Below are positions 23,274-24,372 of a stretch of 24,372 bases of DNA, in pieces. A program made the position numbers and the translations under genes. Below the pieces are notes generated by a model. That model was not told where the DNA came from, did not search any database, and worked only from the letters and a program-made list of their open reading frames with translations. The stretch is from positions 1 to 24,372 of the forward strand of contig JAESQH010000201.1 of the NCBI GenBank assembly GCA_016765235.1. Direction: 5' to 3'. The DNA comes from Paracoccaceae bacterium. GTDB taxonomy: Bacteria; Pseudomonadota; Alphaproteobacteria; Rhodobacterales; Rhodobacteraceae. The first letter of the stretch is position 1, and each line of letters opens with the position of its first letter.

Positions 23274-23735
23274 CTATAATTGACATGGCTCCTGAGGTGG
23301 GGTCGTGAAGTAATCTGACGGTCCCATCTCGGGAGCGACTTCTGTTTTTTCAGGTGGTCGCCAGCGCATCCAATCGTTTTCTGGTATTTTGCTATCGCCA
23401 ATCGGATGCATCGTTATTTGCCACTCGTTTGCCTGACGCCCATACCAATGACCCTTCTTGATGAGCTTGACGAAACCCTTTTCCTGCAACTCTTCAAATG
23501 CTCTAGCAATGGTACTGTTACCCATGCCCAGCGCCTTCTTAGCTTCACGGTGTGACAGGATAAGTTTCCCGTTATTACCGCCGTTAAAACGGGTGCAAAG
23601 TTCCAGAAATAACTTGAGCGCAGCCCCACTTAGAAAACGCCAAGCAGGGTGTCTGAGTGTGAAGTAGGGCAGCAGTAAATACTGCCCTTCTCCTTTTCTG
23701 TTGCCTTTACGGTCCACATTGTTTCTGCTCGCCAT
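23274..23735 (-). CDS. Winged helix-turn-helix protein, replication/regulatory type of mobile elements
   Basis: The start chosen is ATG 23735 (MASRNNVDRKGNRKGEGQY); a TTG 36 bases upstream is less likely. The 153 residues read LPYFTLRHPAWRFLSGAALK, NNGKLILSHREAKKALGMGN, then STIARAFEELQEKGFVKLIK, a winged HTH. The tail ends ENDWMRWRPPEKT, a pattern known from alphaproteobacterial island and plasmid proteins annotated only as HTH or replication-like. It begins 1 base after the stop of the winged-helix gene upstream, so both are co-transcribed. Confidence 0.72.
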   Translation of the reverse strand: MASRNNVDRKGNRKGEGQYLLLPYFTLRHPAWRFLSGAALKLFLELCTRFNGGNNGKLILSHREAKKALGMGNSTIARAFEELQEKGFVKLIKKGHWYGRQANEWQITMHPIGDSKIPENDWMRWRPPEKTEVAPEMGPSDYFTTPPQEPCQL

Positions 23736-23736
23736 T

Positions 23737-24036
23737 CTAAGCCGCCCTAGGCCATGTTGACGGTGAAACAATGGTCACATCGGTATTGAGGACGTACCTC
23801 GCGTGTGTGCCGGGGAATGAGCCACTGTGAGGCTCGTGCAGGGTAGAGATGTCTAGACCATTGCCCCGTAGATTGAACACATAAGCTGACCAGCGCGGAC
23901 CCGGTGTACAAATCGGAGTACAGCCTTTTGCTCCCGCCTTTACCAACTCAGATAATGCCCAAGCGTCTCTGCCGATGATGGTCGCCCGATGGGGAACTCC
24001 ATCTACGGTGAACTCGATGTCGATGGTGAGTTTCAT
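23737..24036 (-). CDS. Small winged-helix domain protein
   Basis: The 99 residues read FTVDGVPHRATIIGRDAWAL, SELVKAGAKGCTPICTPGPR, WSAYVFNLRGNGLDISTLHE and THARYVL. This matches the small alphaproteobacterial winged-helix family found on mobile elements. The ATG at 24036 has GGGGAGG at 24049-24043. It overlaps the end of an upstream frame by ATGA, so it was translated in coupling with that gene, and it sits 1 base before the next gene. Confidence 0.72.
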   Translation of the reverse strand: MKLTIDIEFTVDGVPHRATIIGRDAWALSELVKAGAKGCTPICTPGPRWSAYVFNLRGNGLDISTLHEPHSGSFPGTHARYVLNTDVTIVSPSTWPRAA

Positions 24037-24176
24037 CGGTTGGCCTCCCCATAAATCAGATAGGCCATTAGTCCCGCCGTACTTTTAGACACACCGAAGC
24101 GATGCTTCATTTTGGAGCGTTGAAGTGCCGCGACACTTGGTGTATATGAGTGTCCGTAGTCAGAGTATTTGGAACA
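24033..24176 (-). pseudogene. 3' end of a small gene cut off near the IS3 element
   Basis: A minus-strand frame reading YSDYGHSYTPSVAALQRSKM, then KHRFGVSKSTAGLMAYLIYG and EANR ends in TGA that overlaps the winged-helix ATG as ATGA. The overlap and the HTH-like GVSKSTAGLMAYL pattern suggest a real gene tail. No start codon with a ribosome binding site is present, and an in-frame stop appears at about 24184. The gene was probably truncated when the IS3 element inserted, near 24151. Confidence 0.5.
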
Positions 24177-24372
24177 GATTAGGCTTTAGAATAAGAGAGT
24201 ATCTGCCTCATCAGTTGGGTTATATTAGGCGGCGACTTTGCGGTGTTGTAAGCGTCGCGTTTGCATAGTTTTCCGTTTGATCCTTTCTCGTTGGTTTAGA
24301 ATGGCTTGACCGCGTCCGAAGTAGACATCGGCGGGTGTCAGGTTCTGAATGCTCTCGTGATACCGTTGGTGA
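24151..24372 (-). mobile_element. Partial IS3-family insertion sequence
   Basis: It holds the OrfB end plus about 75 bases of non-coding sequence. IS3 elements end in TG...CA; TGTCCGTAGTCAG at 24151 is a candidate terminal repeat, but the opposite end is not available for comparison. The boundary is therefore provisional. Confidence 0.5.
24225..24372 (-). CDS. IS3-family transposase OrfB, C-terminal 48 residues
   Basis: The minus-strand frame ending in TAA at 24227-24225 reads HQRYHESIQNLTPADVYFGR, GQAILNQRERIKRKTMQTRR, then LQHRKVAA. This is the end of an integrase-core (DDE) OrfB of the IS3 family (YHE--NLTPADVYFGR, RERIKR). The catalytic DDE residues lie outside the window. Confidence 0.9.
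   Translation of the reverse strand, partial: HQRYHESIQNLTPADVYFGRGQAILNQRERIKRKTMQTRRLQHRKVAA

Noticed and set aside
1..24372. CRISPR array, rRNA genes or complete tRNA genes
   Set aside because: No regularly spaced repeat set, rRNA stretch or full cloverleaf was seen on either strand.

Overview
The window looks like a piece of an IS-rich alphaproteobacterial replicon, most likely Rhodobacteraceae (Roseobacter group). The reasons are the biotin gene order bioB-F-D-A-G-C with a BioR-type GntR regulator and BioR boxes, the moderate GC content, the protein sequence style, and the insertion sequence remnants. An IS-dense polar Roseobacter such as Octadecabacter would fit, but this is a guess from memory and no genus can be fixed from the sequence.

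Layout. 1-128: left end of an IS5-type element cut by the window edge. 511-6665: complete biotin operon with its convergent regulator bioR and BioR operators on both sides. 6894-7115 and 9146-9366: two short elements with terminal inverted repeats that bracket nadB (7403-8944). 9452-10891: pabB and a Dabb-domain gene on the minus strand. 11363-13047: panC-panB. The left half therefore gathers four unrelated cofactor loci (biotin, NAD, folate/PABA, pantothenate), with no nadA/C, pabA/C or panD/E partners in the window.

13411-16119: a decayed divergent unit consisting of a truncated LysR regulator, a class III CoA-transferase, a MaoC-like hydratase and a CoA-ester lyase cut off at about half length. 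It resembles an itaconate/mesaconate/citramalate breakdown set. 16103-18657: a junkyard of fused fragments. It holds an AlbA_2 (Schlafen-type) fragment, the C-terminal half of a type I restriction subunit HsdR, a DUF4268 nuclease-like fragment, the C-terminus of a tyrosine recombinase and the 3' half of tRNA-Thr(UGU), which is probably an attachment-site scar.

18908-20706: a minus-strand cargo set (XRE/HGGxSTG protein, two-TM membrane protein, DUF3800 protein) that could be a defence module. 20969-22290: a small unknown gene, a 52-residue predicted secreted peptide with a strong ribosome binding site, and an outer-membrane beta-barrel protein. 22427-24180: a tight minus-strand operon of mobile-element type (truncated gene, winged-helix protein, wHTH replication-like protein, unknown, zinc-ribbon protein). 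24225-24372: C-terminus of an IS3-family OrfB running off the edge.

No complete new system is proven here. The best leads are the XRE/TM/DUF3800 cassette beside the att scar, the small secreted peptide, and the two BioR boxes bracketing the bio promoter.
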